Shown here piece after piece: positions 54,601 to 64,000 of a stretch of 64,000 bases of DNA. The notes beneath the pieces are model-generated. The model was not told the origin of the DNA and made no database searches. It was given only the letters and a program-made list of their open reading frames with translations. Positions within the stretch are counted from its first letter, which is position 1. Each line of letters starts with the position of its first letter. The stretch comes from Candidatus Campylobacter infans (GTDB lineage Bacteria > Campylobacterota > Campylobacteria > Campylobacterales > Campylobacteraceae), in contig SPMW01000001.1 of assembly GCA_009827235.1 (NCBI GenBank), positions 1 to 64,000 on the forward strand, in the 5' to 3' direction. The translations under genes were made by a program, and so were the position numbers.

Positions 54601-55302
54601 ATGTCAAAAATCACAAAGAGATTAAAAACTCTACAAGAAAAAGTAGATGCAAATAAAAATTATAGTATAGATGAAGCTATCGCTACTGTCAAAACACTAG
54701 CATCAGCTAAATTTGATGAAACAGTAGAAGTAGCACTTAGTCTAAATGTAGATCCTCGCCATGCTGATCAAATGGTTCGTGGTTCTGTGGTATTACCTGC
54801 TGGGACTGGTAAGAAAGTTCGCGTAGCTGTTGTCGCAAAGGACGCAAAGGCTGATGAGGCAAAAGCTGCTGGTGCTGATGTAGTAGGAGCTGAGGATTTT
54901 ATAGATGATATAGCAAAGGGTGCGTTAAATTTTGATGTGTTAATCGCCACTCCAAATTTAATGGGCGCTCTTGGTAAAGTAGCTCGCACACTAGGGCCAA
55001 AAGGCTTGATGCCTAGCCCAAAAACTGGCACCGTAACAATGGATGTAGCCCAAGCTGTTAAAAATGCAAAAGGCGGGCAAGTGAATTTTCGTGTAGATAA
55101 GCAAGGCAATATCCACGCAGGAATTGGCAAAGTAAGCTTCTCAAAAGAAAAATTAAATGAAAATTTTCAAACATTCGTAAGAGCTATAAATAAGCATAAA
55201 CCAGCTACGGCAAAAGGTCGCTATATGAAAAGTGCGGCTATTAGCCTTACAATGAGCCCATCTCTTAGCCTTGATGTGCAAGAATTATTAGATTTAAAAT
55301 AA
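54601..55302 (+). CDS. rplA: 50S ribosomal protein L1
   Basis: 233 residues. [54 protein letters not shown] and the C-terminal [10 protein letters not shown] are conserved. In many bacteria L1 represses its own L11-L1 operon by binding the mRNA leader. Starts at the ATG at 54601 with a GCGGAG ribosome site; a GTG nine codons upstream is not needed. Confidence 0.98.
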   Translation: MSKITKRLKTLQEKVDANKNYSIDEAIATVKTLASAKFDETVEVALSLNVDPRHADQMVRGSVVLPAGTGKKVRVAVVAKDAKADEAKAAGADVVGAEDFIDDIAKGALNFDVLIATPNLMGALGKVARTLGPKGLMPSPKTGTVTMDVAQAVKNAKGGQVNFRVDKQGNIHAGIGKVSFSKEKLNENFQTFVRAINKHKPATAKGRYMKSAAISLTMSPSLSLDVQELLDLK

Positions 55303-55447
55303 AAACCTTAAAAGTGGTTTTATCTTAGATTGGAGATAGTTGGAGCCTGTGCTTAAAATGGCGAAATTTTAATAATATTAAAATTTATGTAGTATTTTAA
55401 AATTTTTGCCTATCCCGCTTGAAATCGCCTGTCGGAAAGGAGAAAAA
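55303..55447 (+). promoter_or_regulatory. L10 (rplJL) leader, likely autoregulatory
   Basis: A 145-base leader between rplA and rplJ, the position of the ribosomal-protein L10 leader in many bacteria, where L10-(L12)4 binds mRNA and slows its own translation. It holds GGAGATAGTTGGAGCC and TGTCGGAAAGGAG, the latter giving the rplJ ribosome site. The fold cannot be proven by eye. Assigned mainly by position. Confidence 0.5.
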
Positions 55448-55933
55448 ATGACTAAAAACGAAAAAGCCAAAATCGTTTCCGCTTTGCAAGATGAGTTTAG
55501 CTCTAATGATGCTATTGTTGTAGCTGATTTTAAAGGACTAAGCGTTAAAAAACTTGAAGCTTTAAGAAATGCTGCAAAAGATGCCAATATAAGTGTGCAA
55601 GTTGTTAAAAATACACTTGCAAATATCGCTTTAAATAACGCTGGCAAAACTGGCATAGAGCTAAAAGATACAAATATTTTTGTTTGGGGAAAAGATAGCC
55701 TTACAGTTTGTAAAGTAGCTGCGAAATTTGCCGAAGCGAATGCAGATTTCTTTAAGCTAAAAACAGCGCATTTAGATGGCGAAGTTACTGATGTGGCTAA
55801 GGTCGTGGCTCTATCTAAAATGCCTTCACGCGACGAGCTTATTGCTATGTTGCTTCAAGTGTGGAATGCGCCACTTACAAATTTTGTTATCGGCTTAAAC
55901 GCCCTTAAAGAGAAAAAAGAAAACCAAGCATAA
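55448..55933 (+). CDS. rplJ: 50S ribosomal protein L10
   Basis: 161 residues. The [23 protein letters not shown]-terminal rRNA-binding stretch and the C-terminal helix that binds L7/L12 dimers are present. ATG at 55448 after CGGAAAGGAGAAAAA. Partner gene rplL follows after 27 bases. Confidence 0.98.
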   Translation: MTKNEKAKIVSALQDEFSSNDAIVVADFKGLSVKKLEALRNAAKDANISVQVVKNTLANIALNNAGKTGIELKDTNIFVWGKDSLTVCKVAAKFAEANADFFKLKTAHLDGEVTDVAKVVALSKMPSRDELIAMLLQVWNAPLTNFVIGLNALKEKKENQA

Positions 55934-55960
55934 TGCTTAAAATAATTAAAAGGATAAAAA

Positions 55961-56335
55961 ATGGCAATTAGCAAAAATGATGTGTTAGAGTATATTTCTG
56001 GCTTGTCTGTTCTTGAACTAAGCGAATTAGTAAAAGAATTTGAAGAAAAATTTGGTGTTAGCGCTGCTCCTGTTGTAGTAGCTGGCGGTGCTGGTGCTGG
56101 CAGTGCAGCTGCTGCTGAGGAAAAAACTGAGTTTAATGTTGTTCTAACTGATGCTGGTGCTAATAAAATCGGCGTTATTAAAGTAGTTCGTGCTTTAACT
56201 GGTCTTGGCTTAAAAGAAGCCAAAGATGCGGTTGAGCAAACTCCATCTGTGCTTAAAGAAGCTATAAGCAAAGAAGATGCTGAAAAAGCTAAAAAAGACC
56301 TTGAAGAAGCAGGCGCAAAAGTAGAACTTAAATAA
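55961..56335 (+). CDS. rplL: 50S ribosomal protein L7/L12
   Basis: 124 residues. N-terminal dimerisation part ([22 protein letters not shown]), an Ala/Gly-rich hinge (residues ~37-50) and the C-terminal globular domain ([27 protein letters not shown]). Recruits translation factors. Ends 21 bases before a stem-loop that precedes rpoB. Confidence 0.98.
   Translation: MAISKNDVLEYISGLSVLELSELVKEFEEKFGVSAAPVVVAGGAGAGSAAAAEEKTEFNVVLTDAGANKIGVIKVVRALTGLGLKEAKDAVEQTPSVLKEAISKEDAEKAKKDLEEAGAKVELK

Positions 56336-64000
<7,665 letters not shown>

Overview
The window looks like a chromosomal segment of a low-GC Campylobacterota bacterium, most likely a Campylobacter species. Supporting points are the AT-rich base use, the paired P19 and Ftr1 iron-uptake genes, a FlhA gene overlapping an Rrf2 regulator next to rpsO, a PglF-type sugar dehydratase, pseudaminic acid genes, a membrane-anchored MurF, and long poly-G and poly-T tracts. 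I compared it with Campylobacter jejuni from memory only, so the species stays open.

Layout. 1-4117 (minus): a surface-sugar cassette, rfbF-rfbG-rfbH plus a sugar epimerase/reductase that runs off the left edge through a 17-base poly-G tract. It should make a CDP-linked 3,6-dideoxyhexose. 4118-7566: a divergent promoter with a 13-T tract, then a large TPR/GT41 (O-GlcNAc-transferase-like) gene. 7567-7861: a spacer with two near-identical 66-bp direct repeats. 7862-10293: ftr1-p19 iron uptake. 10511-20559 (minus): an M23 peptidase and a small conserved protein, a coiled-coil membrane protein, rarD, pgsA, a FabL-like reductase, dapA, an M16 peptidase, an NhaC-like antiporter, pglF and rpsO. 20700-23293 (plus): rrf2-flhA, with a T9 tract in flhA. 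23376-26852 (minus): M48 peptidase, lemA and aspA. 27062-34249 (plus): an orphan antitoxin-like gene, an alpha/beta hydrolase, murF, a HAD phosphatase, atpB, a small membrane protein, a ThiE-like protein, an LMW phosphatase, pseF and pseG. 34322-37093 (minus): hemC, fxsA and murJ. 37283-40532 (plus): pyrH, rpoZ and spoT. 40629-48648 (minus): mnmC, amiA, an NMO-family oxidoreductase, tyrS, a metI-like permease, dnaQ and rpe. 48758-51117 (plus): rseP, yggS and mogA. 51294-64000 (plus): tRNA-Thr-Tyr-Gly-Thr, tuf, rpmG, tRNA-Trp, secE, nusG, rplK, rplA, rplJ, rplL, rpoB and rpoC, the last cut by the right edge.

Most of the window is core genome with tight gene packing and many 1-20 nt overlaps. 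The accessory and most interesting part is the left 8 kb. There, sugar-nucleotide synthesis, a TPR glycosyltransferase and at least two candidate phase-variation tracts sit together, which points to switchable glycosylation of a surface polymer or protein. A second, separate glycosylation-related set (pseF-pseG) and an isolated pglF suggest several glycan pathways in the same cell. No insertion sequences, prophage genes, rRNA genes or CRISPR arrays were seen.
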